From assembly GCA_020747015.1 (NCBI GenBank), contig JAGTJM010000056.1, positions 1 to 64,000 on the forward strand: a DNA stretch of 64,000 nucleotides. Direction: 5' to 3'. The DNA is from Pyrenochaeta sp. MPI-SDFR-AT-0127 (taxonomy: Eukaryota; Ascomycota; Dothideomycetes; Pleosporales; Cucurbitariaceae). The translations under genes were made by a program, and so were the position numbers. The notes beneath the pieces were generated by a model. The model was given only the letters and a program-made list of their open reading frames with translations. It was not told where the DNA came from and made no database searches. Shown here one piece after another: positions 1 through 11,800 of the stretch. How positions within the stretch are numbered: the stretch's first letter is position 1; every line of letters starts with the position of its first letter.

Positions 1-784
1 CGTTTGGATGGTTCGTGAGGCGCAGAAAGCAGGTCTGGAATTCGACGAAGAGAAGTTAGAGGCTTTGCACTGTTGCCACGAAGACGCAGCAAGGTTGGAG
101 GCTCGACGCCAGACACTAGTACCAACTATCGAGATTGATCCCGGATCGCCACCTCCAATTGAAACACCCGATCCTTCGGGACTGGGGCAGCACACCAACG
201 GCACCAACGGGCCAAGCAGTGCAACCACAAATGGCTGGATCGATGACGAGAACTTTGCAAGCCACCACCGCGAACATCCGGATACACCATTCCACAAACA
301 TCTCCACTACGCCGCAACAAAGGGTCGAATCCACGACGTTCTGCAATTCAATAATGGTGTGCCCAGAATGAGTGTTGCGAGTTGGAACATGATGGAATAC
401 TTACCCTTCCGACGCATGGACTTGCAAGAAGACGGTACATGGAAAGCAATCATCTGGCCCTTACCAAAGGGTGAGACTCGTGACATTCCTGCTAATGCCA
501 CCATCCACTGTTCTGTCATTCAAAGAATGCTGGCGGACCCAACGTATAGGCCCGGCAATCTCATTGTTGGTGGTGGAGGGAGGGGTGTTCGACATGCGCC
601 CAAGGACATGGGCATCGGCAAGTGGGTAATTGCTTCCGAAGAAGGTCACTATGTGGGGGAGTGTCTGGTGAGGAAGGAGCCACCCGAGAGAACAAAGACG
701 GACGAGACTGTGTGTTCACCGGCAATGCCTGGAGGACCACAAGGGAACTTTTTCGCCGGCAGGAAGAGCAGTCGTGCTGCTTGA
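1..784 (+). CDS. DUF2235 (Tle1-like) alpha/beta hydrolase, 3' end only
   Basis: This is the C-terminal end of a gene that starts left of the window. The frame is already open at base 2, so the ATG at 8 is probably internal. The visible 258 residues hold the block typical of fungal DUF2235 proteins: WNMMEYLPFRRMD near residue 127, then the WPLPKGETRDIP and H-x-SVIQRM segments that end the predicted alpha/beta-hydrolase domain. The tail is Gly/Lys-rich and low in complexity. DUF2235 is related to bacterial Tle1-type phospholipases, but the catalytic Ser motif lies upstream and cannot be checked. It is convergent with the PNP-ankyrin gene, with 256 bp between the stops. The family call is firm; the substrate is unknown. 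Confidence 0.72.
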   Translation, partial: VWMVREAQKAGLEFDEEKLEALHCCHEDAARLEARRQTLVPTIEIDPGSPPPIETPDPSGLGQHTNGTNGPSSATTNGWIDDENFASHHREHPDTPFHKHLHYAATKGRIHDVLQFNNGVPRMSVASWNMMEYLPFRRMDLQEDGTWKAIIWPLPKGETRDIPANATIHCSVIQRMLADPTYRPGNLIVGGGGRGVRHAPKDMGIGKWVIASEEGHYVGECLVRKEPPERTKTDETVCSPAMPGGPQGNFFAGRKSSRAA

Positions 785-1040
785 GGAAGTTGTATGTATA
801 AGCGTTCAGGTTGTTCAGTACATATTTAGTAGTGAGTTGATCAATCTACCTCTGGCTTTCAACCTAGATGTAAAAAGCTTGAGACCAGATTATCAACTCC
901 TGAAAGACTCTGTTGCCTTGGCGTTCACAGAGATTCAAAGTAGTGTTTGTGGTCTCTGCGAAGAATGCTAATGATTTGTGGAAACACGCTCAAAAATTTG
1001 CAATAATTCTCTGAATTTTATTATATCACCGGAACTGGCT

Positions 1041-3950
1041 TTATCCGTTGTAACCACCATAGTTAGTGTACGCATTTGTGGCGCTATAACCAATGGATGC
1101 ATTGTTGGCATACGCCTGAGGCCCGTTCGATCCGTGGGCCGCTGTGCCCGGAAAATATCTCTGCAGCTCCGCCACCATTTCTGGCTTGTTGAAGTACCTA
1201 GCTATCTCCATTGCACTTCTACAACGCCCTGGCTCAGGCGCAACCTTGGCGCCATTCTCGATAAGGATGCGTACGGCATCTACGTGCCCCTCGCCCACAG
1301 CACGCAAGAGGGGAGTGAAGCTGGTCTGGTCTACGATTTCCGTGCTTGCGCCATGACTAATCAAGAGGCGCATGATCTGAGAAAGGTTATTGTAAGCGGC
1401 CCAGTGAAGCAGACTTTGCCCACGAATATCAATCGCATTGGCAGAAGCGCCATGCTGTAGAAGGAGCTGAACGATATTGTACCGCGTCATTGAATTGACG
1501 CCTAGGTTGTTCCTAGTGTCTACAACGCCGTGTAAAGCAGTGTACCCGTCTTCAATCGTTTTTACGTTCATGTCGACGTATTGACCACATGTCTTAGCCC
1601 GGGTTAGTTCAAGGGAGAATGATTGGAGCGCTGTTGATCACTTACATCTAGAATAAGCTTTACGACAGAAAAGTGACCTTGACATGCAGCGACCATTATA
1701 GGTGTTGCTCCTTTCACGCCGGCATGCTTGGTCATTCTTGCATTCACATCTGCGCGTCCCCGTAAAAGGACTCTAGCAGTGGCCTCAAAACCTCGCCACG
1801 CAGCTTCGAGTAACGGCTGATCATAGTCTCCTGATACCATATCTGTGCGAGCGCCATGTTTCAACAGACAGTCCACAATTTCGGCCTTGTTTTGGAAGGT
1901 GGCTAAGTGCAATGGAGTGGTAGTTGAGGTCTCCCAGTTGACGTTGGCTCCTTTGCTGATGATCAAAAGAACACAGTCAAGGAGGCCAAGGCCAGATGCT
2001 CGGTGCAGAGCTGTACGCCCATTCTTCGTTTGAAAGCGGGCCACATCCGCGCCATATTGGACGAGCAGCTTGAACACTTCGTAGCGCGCGTTTTCACCCA
2101 GAATGCGCCAGTTATCATGGAGGATCCACATGTGCGGGTTCGACCCAAGTTCACTGCCATAATCACCCACATACTGTGGATCATTCGGATTCAAACGGCA
2201 GCGAAGAAGCACCTGGAGGATCTCGGGTATATCGCTGATCTTCGCTTTACTAATAAAAGCATGAAAAGAGGGGTGTACGCGCTGCAGGTCTCTCATAAAG
2301 CGGTCGGACTGTATTGCACCAAGCAGTGTTGCTGGGTCCCTCCACTTCTTCGCCTTCAGTGTAGGCAAAATGGAGAGCATGCTCACTTCAGGCCAAGCAA
2401 TCTGAGCTGTAGGTCCTTGAGCAGATGATTGGAATGGCGTCGGAGTCCGTCTCGCGTTTTCGACGTATGTCGAACTTTGCCTGTGGGGTGTCAAGGAACC
2501 AGGAATCTGGCTGTTGTATATGTCGGGGTTATAGTCGGATGCCATCTGCTGTACGCCGTGAAGGGATGCGGAAGGTGGGACTGGAACCTTTCGAGGAACG
2601 TTGTAATACTTTTCTCCTGGGAAATGCTCCTTGACATACGACACAGATGCAATGGAACTCTCCGCTCCAGTAGATGGGAATGGCGTTGCCATCTGGCTCA
2701 CAGCATCCAAGGACGGGTTGTAGCTATGCGATGGTCGTGGGGGCGGCGGTGGAGGCTTTTCATTGTACTGGTTCTGTGCCTGCAATCCCGAGTATGTTCC
2801 TTGTATATTCTGCCTTGATGGTCTTCCAGCTTCTGTCCATTCATGTTGGTCATCCTCTTCTCGCGCAAGCAATTTAGCAAATTGTAGATCCAAGTCTTCT
2901 TGTTGTCTGCGTAAGTCATCATGGGTTCGGGAAGGCAGATCTTTATTGTGACCAAGAGATGATGGAACAACACTCGATCGCCGGATCTCATCGTTCACTG
3001 TCGTGGTGCTTGCGACCTGTGTCGGTGGTATGACGGAGAGCACTTCTTTTGCATACGCCGCCGCTGTTGCCGCAGCGTAATGCTGCCACGTTTTCTGCTT
3101 GTGCGAGTCGGAAGTAGTCGCAAATACCACGAATGACCAGACACGGAAAATTATTCATCAGGCCAGCTGCCTCCATCTCAAAACACAGCACGCCGCCCAG
3201 AGCATCACTAGTTCTGTCCCTCTCGCGAGCGTCTTTCATAACCTGATTGGCAGATGCGATGAGGCCATAATGTACCACCACTTGGTTTTCACGAGGTTGC
3301 CGAAACACTTCGTATTCTCTTCGGCACCCATCGCAAGTGTCCCCTCTTTCATGGTCGTAGGCCGCTTGGAAGAGGACGTCTGGTGCCGTCCTGCTACGCG
3401 AGAACTTGGGATAGCGATCGAGTTCAGCCAAATAGTTGAGTAGCTGGCTTTGATCCAAAACTTCGTTCGCTTGAACCATAGAAATGGCGTTCAAAAGAAT
3501 ACGCGGTGGGGCGTTAAGCGACCCCGTGCGTTCGAAGTGGGATCTTTCACCGTTCGCGAGTGTCTTGCCCATATCATACTGAATCACGCCGCCGAAGGCG
3601 TGTTGCGGCTGGCTAACAACCACGTCTCCAAGGCGAATATCATTCTTATGGCTTGGTACACCTCCTCCAATGCCTACCATGAGTCCAAAACGAATCCCCC
3701 TGAATGACGCCCTCATTTGTGTAGCCACAGCCGCAGCAGAATTTGTACCATATTCACCTTTTGGGAGTGACCCGATCACGATATTATGCTCTCCCATAGA
3801 ACCCAATGCGTAAACGTTTTGGTCATTGTCGCCATCGCTCTCAAGAGCCTGATGATTCTCATCCAGCATCGCCTTCGCAGCAGCGAGCTCGAGCGATAGC
3901 GCACATATCCATCCTACTGTGTAATCTTCGCGTCGGAGTCGGCGTGACAT
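1041..3950 (-). pseudogene. PNP-domain / ankyrin-repeat NLR-like protein, split by a one-base frameshift
   Basis: The start is the ATG at 3950. Residues 1-280 are a PNP_UDP (nucleoside phosphorylase-like) domain with MVGIGGGVP, GDVVVSQP, HYGLIASANQVM and CFEMEAAGLMNNFP, ending in the family hallmark VIRGICDY. A linker rich in Pro and charged residues follows, then about eight ankyrin repeats (TALHRAS, TPLHLA, SLLHWAAY). An intron lies at 1593-1645 (GTAAGT, branch CTAAC, AG). The PNP and ankyrin frames do not join: after GAC TAC there is one extra T at 3112-3113, and the conserved continuation SDSHKQKTWQ-YAAATAAAYAKE is in the +1 frame. As written, translation gives a 320-residue PNP-only product with a short nonsense tail. 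Fungal PNP-ANK proteins are NLR-like candidates for incompatibility or immunity. A sequencing error is possible. No NACHT or NB-ARC segment is seen. Confidence 0.8.
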
Positions 3951-4372
3951 TCGTAGTCGTCATGAAGGACGGAGATGCAGGAGATATGTAGTATGCACAT
4001 TAAGCGAATGACAAGAGAACGTGGAGATCATCAGCATCTTTGCGAAGCGCTCCTGGCCTTATATCGTCGCTGGGGCTATCTGCAGCTAAGTTCCAGTTCT
4101 TCCTACGAAGCCGGGGGGCGCGGCAAGAGCAGCCTGCACATTGGCTGCGTTTTCGCCCCGTTAAGCTCAAGTTGGGGGCCATTTCGTGCCTATCGCGGCC
4201 CAGCACAATTCTCAGATGGTCTAAGCTCCGCGGTGCACGACTCTCGAACAAACTACAGGCCTTAGGTCTTTATTTCCTCGCAGAAACTGTGCATACGGAT
4301 CTTGAGGTCGAATCCCTTAGGCCTTGAAAGTCTGTGGAGATCGACAACATCACTCACAAGAACAGGGCGTCT
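3951..4372. other. Divergent intergenic region
   Basis: This is 422 bp between the starts of the PNP-ankyrin gene and the CorA-like gene. Short open frames occur on both strands but show no family signature. It presumably holds both promoters; I see no clear TATA element. Confidence 0.5.
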
Positions 4373-5820
4373 ATGCATGCGAGACTCATTGCGTCGCAAA
4401 TGCAAGTTATAGCTTTGCGGTACAGTAAGCCTGTTGCAGCTACGGTACAGTTGATTGCTTGCTAAAATAAGCGTAGTAGCCGGAAGCTGGCGACTTCAAA
4501 ACACAAGTCTTGGCCATTCTTTAGCTGTAATGTGAATCTACTTACTCTCGTTAGCATCGTATTCATGCTTACAGGATGCCCATACTTCTGAACTTCAGTA
4601 TCTGTTTATCGAGCAGGATTGCTACTCAACTGGCGAACAGCTTCCGCAAGAACTTGTGACATACTTCCAGGTACCTGAACACATGCTTTCAGATGTGTAT
4701 CGGCGATCGAACGGGTTTTACAATTCGGAAAAGATTTTTGACAAAGACGGCAATCTTGAGACTTTCTGTTGGTGTGTCAGTACTGCTTCGAATCCTCCGC
4801 CTAACGTCCTTTGCAGTCACCCAATTTCGCTTCTTGGTCAAATTCACCGTTCGTGGTGACGATTCGAGATACTTGTGGAATGAGATGACCTTCTTCTCTC
4901 GATGGAGTCCTGGTCAATGTGCAATAATATGCATCGGTGTTCCGGCATCGTTACATTGCTTTGTACAGAAAGTCATACCTAGCATGTGGTCAAAACTCTC
5001 TTCGTCGCAGCCATTTGCCCTGCATGTTCCCCTCATGGAATCAATAGTCGCTATGCATGATACGTCAATTTGGTCCATACGGGACAAAGTCCGCAACATT
5101 GAGAAAGTGAGTAGATTGCATTTGGTCCACGAAACCGATTTTTGACGAATGACAGGGTCGTTCGGTATCTAGCAATGGCGTGCAAGATTCAGTGAGAATG
5201 CACGAGACAGCTCGACATGCCATTCATTCTTTCGAAACGCTTACCATATCCGTTCAGACGCTAGAAAGTATGCGACAGGAAATTTCTGATCTTCGAGATC
5301 AGGGCCGGCAAGCTGACACAGTACAAATCATCAATTTGGCGGCTACCGATCGAATATTGGCATGTGTTGACTGCCAGATTCGTATGCTGCGAAACTTCTC
5401 CCTGCGTGCCCAATCCAATAAAGATCGCCTTCAAAACGAGATCGCTCTTGCGTACAGCATGATTGCCCAGCGCGATAGCCAAGTGATGGCTAGCCTGGGC
5501 GAGGCAGCAAGACTTGATAGTGGGGACATGAGAACGATTGCGGTCGTGACTTTGGTCTTCCTGCCACCTACCTTTCTTTCGGTCAGCTCATACCATGCCA
5601 ACTTTTAGAACATGCGCTAAAGAAAGTTCAGGCTCTTTTTAGCATGAGCTTCTTCAGTTCTGGGTCTGACCAAGCAGGTGGGCCGCCAAACAAATGGTCG
5701 ATGTCGGAGAAGTTCTGGATTTATTGGGCTTTTGCAATACCGCTAACATCTATGACCATGGCGATCTGGTTCTGGCGCCAACGACAGACTACGCGTAGGT
5801 TGAAGGCTCCATGTCTTTGA
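4373..5820 (+). CDS. CorA-like Mg2+ transporter-type membrane protein
   Basis: My model is join(4373..4424, 4480..4526, 4575..4767, 4817..5106, 5156..5581, 5632..5820), giving 398 residues. The five introns are 48-55 bp and the frame closes without stops. The C-terminal half is diagnostic of fungal CorA-like proteins. It has a long helical region with heptad-like spacing (about residues 195-300), then TLVFLPPTFLSALFSMSFF as the first membrane helix, and WIYWAFAIPLTSMTMAIWFW as the second. The canonical GMN motif of true CorA channels is not visible between the helices, so transport is unproven. Upstream, IEQDCYS and FFTQFRFLVKFTVRG fit the soluble domain of this fungal family. The donor at 4768 (GTTGGT) is weaker than the others. 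The first two exons rest only on frame and splice logic, so the start could lie further upstream. Confidence 0.75.
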
Positions 5821-6494
5821 TCAACAATGCAAGTAACGAGATATATAGTCATATCAACAGTATGTTCTAGTTACTTGTCGGTAATGGCAAAACATGCACA
5901 ACCTTTTACGTCGATTCTGCACGTTTCATTAAGGCATTGCTAACTCCAGCGAGTGGCATACAACTCCTTTCCTTTTCAGCAATCACCGCTATGTCTTGTG
6001 CCAACCACAGGGAACTCGATGATTTTTCATTCAGCTGAAATGCTGCTAGATACTGTGACGCCCTAGCACACGGGCCGGACGATCTAACACCAGGACAACA
6101 CCTTCTCTAGTTTTGGCTATGCGCTTTCTCCTTTGAAATGGTGCTGAAGGGTGTTGTCCCGACGTTGAATAGGAAGGAGAGGCGTCTGCTACATGTTGAT
6201 AATAGCCATTGATCTGGAGCTTTTGGTGATTTCGAGGATCAGCGAACATATGATGGAGTTTTTGCTTATGACACCTGGCATCTTGCAAGCGGGTCCGTCT
6301 CGCTTGCCCCAAACTAGCACGAAAGTTGATCTTGGAGCCATTTTTGTGCTCTCCAGAATCCGTCTCTGATTAACATCATCAGGTAGAAACCCAAGTCTGT
6401 CGAAGATGAACTACTTCCACCTCCTAAGCATGATCTACTTGCGCCTCCTTTTCCTCGATGTAACATTCGTTTGGGTCAATGTCAGCTACGTATC
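5821..6494. other. Intergenic region, 3' side of the CorA-like and HET genes
   Basis: This is 674 bp between two convergent genes. A minus-strand frame at 6046-6312 has no recognisable domain and could be decayed downstream sequence of the HET gene. No RNA gene or repeat is seen. Confidence 0.45.
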
Positions 6495-7635
6495 TCATCC
6501 CAGATGCATGTCCATCGACAGGCCTTCCCAAACTGTCTGATACCATGTCTCGTCGGGCTCTTTTCCTTGTAACTGTGAGAAAAAATATTGTAATTTGGCC
6601 TGTTGTTTGCTTGAAAAATACATTTCGCGAGCGAGGAACAGAGACGTCTCTTCGTATGATATTTGCCCTACCCACGTCTTCTCATTACGTCGTCTGAACT
6701 CACTCTTCGCAAGTACTCTCACTGTTTGAATGAAGACTTCCGTGATCCTAGCTCCATAATTCACAATTGGGTGCTCTTCTTTCTTGACAAGTCCAAGAAG
6801 GGCGTAGACCTTATCCCGAGGATTTTCACAATCATTAGCACAGTACCTACTAGTGCACTGTGCTAGATCGCGGCCTTGTCGATTGTACATACTGTCCCAG
6901 AGTAAGTAGTAAGATGGGTTACGAAATCTCGAATAAACCTCCTCCCCCTTCGCCCGTGTGTGTATCTCCAACTCGCTGAACGACAACCAGATATTTCCAC
7001 AGAGCACGCGAACTTCGCGAGCAAGAAGGACCTCCTGTATGACCCATAATCGCGTAAAGTATCTATTGTTCAACAACACTAGAAGAGAGTATGATGATTT
7101 GGAGTGCACAAATATTCGCGCCGCGGCAACGGTATCGGCATCATTTCCAAGCCAGGTTATGACAAAGTTAGCTTGACAGTAAATTATAGACATGAACCGG
7201 ACTGTATTACTGCGCTCATTCAAATCCGTTTGATTAATACCTTGATTCATAGGCTCTAAATCAGCCTATGTCTCGTTGGCGGTTCTCACATGATGGGCAC
7301 ATACAGATTTGATCAATCCAGAGATATGCACAGCCATTTTGATTTTCTGGAACCTCCCGGAAGCTGCATAGGAAGTCGTACAGGTTCTTCTTGGCTTGGT
7401 ACCATCGACCGTTTAAAAATATATGATACATGGGATCATACTGCCTGCCCCATGTATATGATACTGCTTGATATGGTGGTGCATATTTGAGCGTGAAGTG
7501 ATCAAGTTGACAGACGGGTGGATGCAGGCTTTCAGTATGAACTGGGACGATTCTCAAGAGCCGAACTTGCCGAACGTTCTGCAATAATGGCGAGTGTACA
7601 AAGTAACAACTGGGGTCAGGGCTCCCAGTTTCCAT
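6495..7635 (-). CDS. HET-domain (heterokaryon incompatibility) protein, short form
   Basis: My model is complement(join(6495..7240, 7305..7635)), giving 358 residues. The intron at 7241-7304 has a GTATGT donor and AAG acceptor, and joining restores the HET core WIDQICINQTDLNERS. Other HET landmarks are AVSYTWG near residue 60, VRFMSIIYCQANFVITWLG just after the junction, RYFTRLWVIQEVLLA, the cysteine-containing loop VLCGN, and NPRDKVYALLGL. HET domains trigger cell death after fusion of incompatible hyphae. The protein stops soon after the domain, while many HET proteins run past 500 residues. Either it is a minimal HET protein or a further intron near 6500-6560 was missed; a minus-strand frame runs on to 6424. 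The domain call is strong and the C-terminus uncertain. Confidence 0.82.
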
Positions 7636-8841
7636 AATAATAGCCTAGTATGTAAACGTTGAAGAGAAGGCGTTTGGTGATTCACCTAGGAAAGCATATC
7701 CGTAAGATTCGGGCTGAACAAGATAAGATGGTTGCCGTTCAGCAAGATGGGAACAAAAATTGACAATGAATAATGACAAAGGGGCTATTTGAAGTAGAGC
7801 GGGATGGCTGCCTAGTCGGTGGGGCCAATGTGAAGGACCTCGCAGCAGGACGATGCGGGGTACAGACCGAAACGGAACCCTCCCACGGCTGTCGATTAAC
7901 CAATACATTAGCATACGAAAGGATTTAAGAAAAATAAATATGTCGAGAAACCTTCGGTCTCTATACGTTGTCACTATGGCTTTGCGCATCATGACCAGGA
8001 AGGCTTTCTACCTACCGCTTCACCTGCGACATGTACCGTCGTGCAAATAGATATTATAGCAAAGTAATTACAAACATAATTCGATTCATGTAAGACGTAA
8101 AGCCATATGTGTGTTTCCTGCTGTCTTGAAGATCTGAGACAGCAAAGGGATGTGTCGTGGAACGAAAAGCAGCGCCAAGCCGGCGTCCCAATTCACTCTG
8201 CCAGGTACCACTACCATATTGGGCAAGTGTCAAAATCCATCGATCACAGCGGCAAACTGTTGTGTCACCCTAAGGCACACCTCACCTGAACATGATATTG
8301 ATTTCGATATAACTTCTGTAATGACAGTGATACTGGCGGGGGATAGCCATGGACGATCTCAGACAGTGTTGAATCACAACATATTTCTATTGCCTTTTCA
8401 ACATAGCAGCGATTTTTGTACGCGCTGATGCCGATAACATCATGTCGGTGTCACCGCTGCAATCCACACCAAGCTTGAAAGCTTCCGCATCCGGAAGGTT
8501 CAGTACCAAAGCGACAGCCAATACGAAATAGCTTGGCTGCTTCACGATTCATCATGGTACCGATATGCCACGCCAAAAGGAAAATGGATTTTAATACAAT
8601 GTGCATAATTTCTGCAGATACAGGGATTGTACCGCGTCTGCATGCGAGTAGGCCGGGTTCTGGACAGATGAATGCCAAGCATGAAAGCGGTGACATATCG
8701 ATATGAGATCGACCAACTTGACCGCTACAATCTATAAACCCACTCATTATCATGTCTCCTAAGAGTCCTTTTAAGAGCATACTCAATTGATTTGTAAACT
8801 TGCCATAGCCCAAAGGCACCATTGGACACCCACATTTAAGA
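7636..8841. other. Intergenic region upstream of the HET and copper ATPase genes
   Basis: This is 1.2 kb between two divergent genes. The short open frames lack domain or codon support. It should contain the promoter of the copper ATPase. I could not identify a convincing copper-response element by eye. Confidence 0.45.
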
Positions 8842-11800
8842 ATGGCCTGCAAAGGAGGTTGTTGTGGCTCAAACAAGGCGACAGTCGACACAAGAGAACA
8901 AAATGACCCCAAAGACGAAATTGCACAGAAGGCTAATCTTCCGGTGCCTTCGACGGCATCAAGTGGCCTTGAACAAGCCCAAGCGACAGAAACGAACGAC
9001 TGCTGCGACCTACCGTCAGCAGATCCAATCAAGTACAGCCAGCCACCACCATACACAGAAGACGAATCCAAAGAATGCATAGAGGATTGTTGCGGAACTA
9101 TTGGAGCGATACAGAAATCTCCGGCATCCTCCAATACGGAGTGCCAGAAGGCATGCTGTACTACTGTAGCAAGTAAGCCAATGACGGATAGCACTTCAAA
9201 CTCCTGTTGTGCCTCACCAAATCCAGTTGTAACGGCAACTACTGGAGCACTTTCGCAATGCACATCGTTGAGCCGCGATTGTTGCTCGTCTGATCCATCG
9301 GCTGCCACCTCAGAACCAATAACGATACAATCCGGTTGTGGGACAGACCTTCGATCAGCTTGCTGCACCGGCAGGACGCAAAGCGTTTCGAGCAGCTCCT
9401 GTACTGATGATTGTTGTGCCCAGGAAGATTCCGATAGCAATGTCATCGCTGCTGGTACCGAATCACCTTGCTGTACGACGGAAAGGACAAAATGTGGAAC
9501 CGTAACGAAAGACACTGGCTGTTGTGCTGGTGTCGCCAGCACAGAGAAATGCTGCGGTGATGCCACCAAAAACATAACCGTCGATGAAGTTGAGTTCGTA
9601 TCTAGTGGTTCGGACCTCGTGGATCTCGAGAAGGGCAATACAGGGAGAGAGCACATCATCCTCAGTATCTCCGGTATGACCTGCACCGGGTGCGAGACAA
9701 AGTTAAAGCGGACACTGGGCACACTTCACTATGTTAGCAACCTCAAAACCAGCCTGGTTCTAGCACGTGCTGAGTTTGATATCGTGCAAGGAGCTGCATC
9801 TGCGGAAGACGTCATCAAGCACCTCCAGCGAACGACCGAATTCAAATGCGAGCACATTTCAAATCAAGGCTCGAGCCTTGATTGTATCTTCTCTGGCGAC
9901 CAGACAAGCTATATCAAGGGCGAGTGGCCAGATGGTGTGTTGGACGTTCGTCGCATGGACAAGGAAACGATAAGAATCGATTTCGATGCTAAAGTGGTTG
10001 GAGCAAGAGACCTGCTCGAGCAGCCTTGGAGTAGGCCACTACGACTTGCGCCGCCACGCCCCGATCCTGGTCTAGATGCCGGCAGCAGGCATGTTCGACA
10101 TATGGGATGGCTGACTTTATTGTCCGCAGCCCTCACTATCCCCGTTCTGGTCTTGGCATGGGCGCCGCTCCCGGAACGAGAGATCGCGTATGGCTCCGCT
10201 TCGCTTGCACTGGCAACCATTGTGCAGGTAGTTATTGCTGGTCCGTTCTACCCGAAAGCAATCAAAGCGCTGGTGTTCTCTAGAGTAATCGAGATGGATC
10301 TTCTTATTGTGCTCAGCACGAGTGCTGCATATATCTTCTCGGTCGTATCGTTTGGGTATCTTGTCGCTGGTCACCCACTCTCAACTGGCGAATTCTTCGA
10401 GACAAGTACATTGCTTGTGACACTCATCATGGTCGGCCGCTGGGTTGCTTCACTTGCTCGCCAGAAAGCGGCGGAGTCTATATCGATTCGCTCGTTACAG
10501 ACGCCAACAGCGATCCTTGTCGAAGATGCCCAAGTTGAGAAAGAGATTGATGCAAGGCTGTTGCAATATGGCGATGTCTTCAAAGTTGCGCCAGACTCAC
10601 GAATCCCAACCGATGGTACAGTCATATCTGGTGCTTCTGAGATCGATGAGTCAATGCTTACCGGCGAGTCCAAACCCCTGGAGAAACAGGCTGGCTCCAG
10701 CGTCATTGCAGGCTCCATCAACGGGAGTGGAATACTCACTGTTCGCTTGACACGACTCCCCGGCGACAACACCATTACCACTATCGCATGTATGGTCGAC
10801 GAAGCAAAGCTTTCCAAGCCTAAGATACAGGATATCGCTGATAAGGTAGCGAGCTACTTTGTCCCGGTTGTTGTCTTGCTCACCATTATTACCTTCATTA
10901 TTTGGATCGCAATCGGAATATCTGTACGCCATCAATCCGGCTCTGAAGCTACGATCGAAGCAATCACGTACGCAATAACCGTGTTGATAGTCTCTTGCCC
11001 CTGTGCAATAGGTCTTGCTGTTCCCATGGTGATAGTCGTAGCATCAGGTGTCGCGGCAAGAAGAGGCGTAATCTTCAAGTCAGCAGGGAGCATCGAGGTG
11101 GCGTATAAAACGACAGATGTAGTTTTCGACAAAACCGGGACGTTGACCGCGGGAAGGTTAGCCGTCGTGAATGAAGAATACTTGGGAGAAGACAAGGACG
11201 TTACTAAATCTCTCTTGCTGGGTCTACTGGCCAACATCAAGCACCCTGTATCCACAGCCGTTGTTGCTCACCTTAGTACACGAGAAACATTAATCTCTCC
11301 CGTGCAAGACGCGAAGGCACTACCTGGGAAGGGAGTGGAGGGGATATGTAAAGGCAAAAGACTCCGCGCTGGCAACTCAAGATGGCTCAATTTGGAATCC
11401 AACCCGCGAGTTCAGCCAATGCTAGTACAAGGCCTCACAGCGTTCTGTTTCACTGTGGACGATGTTTTAGTCGCTACATTTGGGCTACAAGACACACTCC
11501 GGCCTGAGGCGTTGTCAACTGTCTCCCAACTACAGCTCCGCGGATTAAATATTCATATCTTGTCTGGAGATGACGATGTTGCGGTCCAGACCATAGCTTC
11601 TCAGCTAGACATTCCGAGTAGCAACGTACGCTCTCGGTGCTCACCAGGGGACAAACAGGCGTACATTAGGGGCCTGCTCGCTGCACCTACACTACCGACC
11701 TCAACTGTAAAGCAGCGTAAACCGATCGTTATGTTCGTAGGTGATGGAACCAACGATGCTGTCGCTCTCGCGCAAGCGACGATCGGAGTCCACGTCTCCA

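Noticed and set aside
3088..3124. Short intron explaining the PNP-ankyrin frame change
   Set aside because: The only GT...AG pair close by would be 33 bp and would remove the conserved ICDY-SDSHK segment. An extra base explains the sequence better.
5101..5155. Separate genes at 4693-5145 and 5180-5608
   Set aside because: A 49 bp intron with GTGAGT and ACAG joins the two in frame as one CorA-like gene.
8451..9722. 423-codon open frame on the minus strand
   Set aside because: It lies antisense to the N-terminus of the copper ATPase. The Cys-rich coding sequence opposite creates a Ser/Val/Gln-rich chance frame, and the ATPase frame carries all the motifs.
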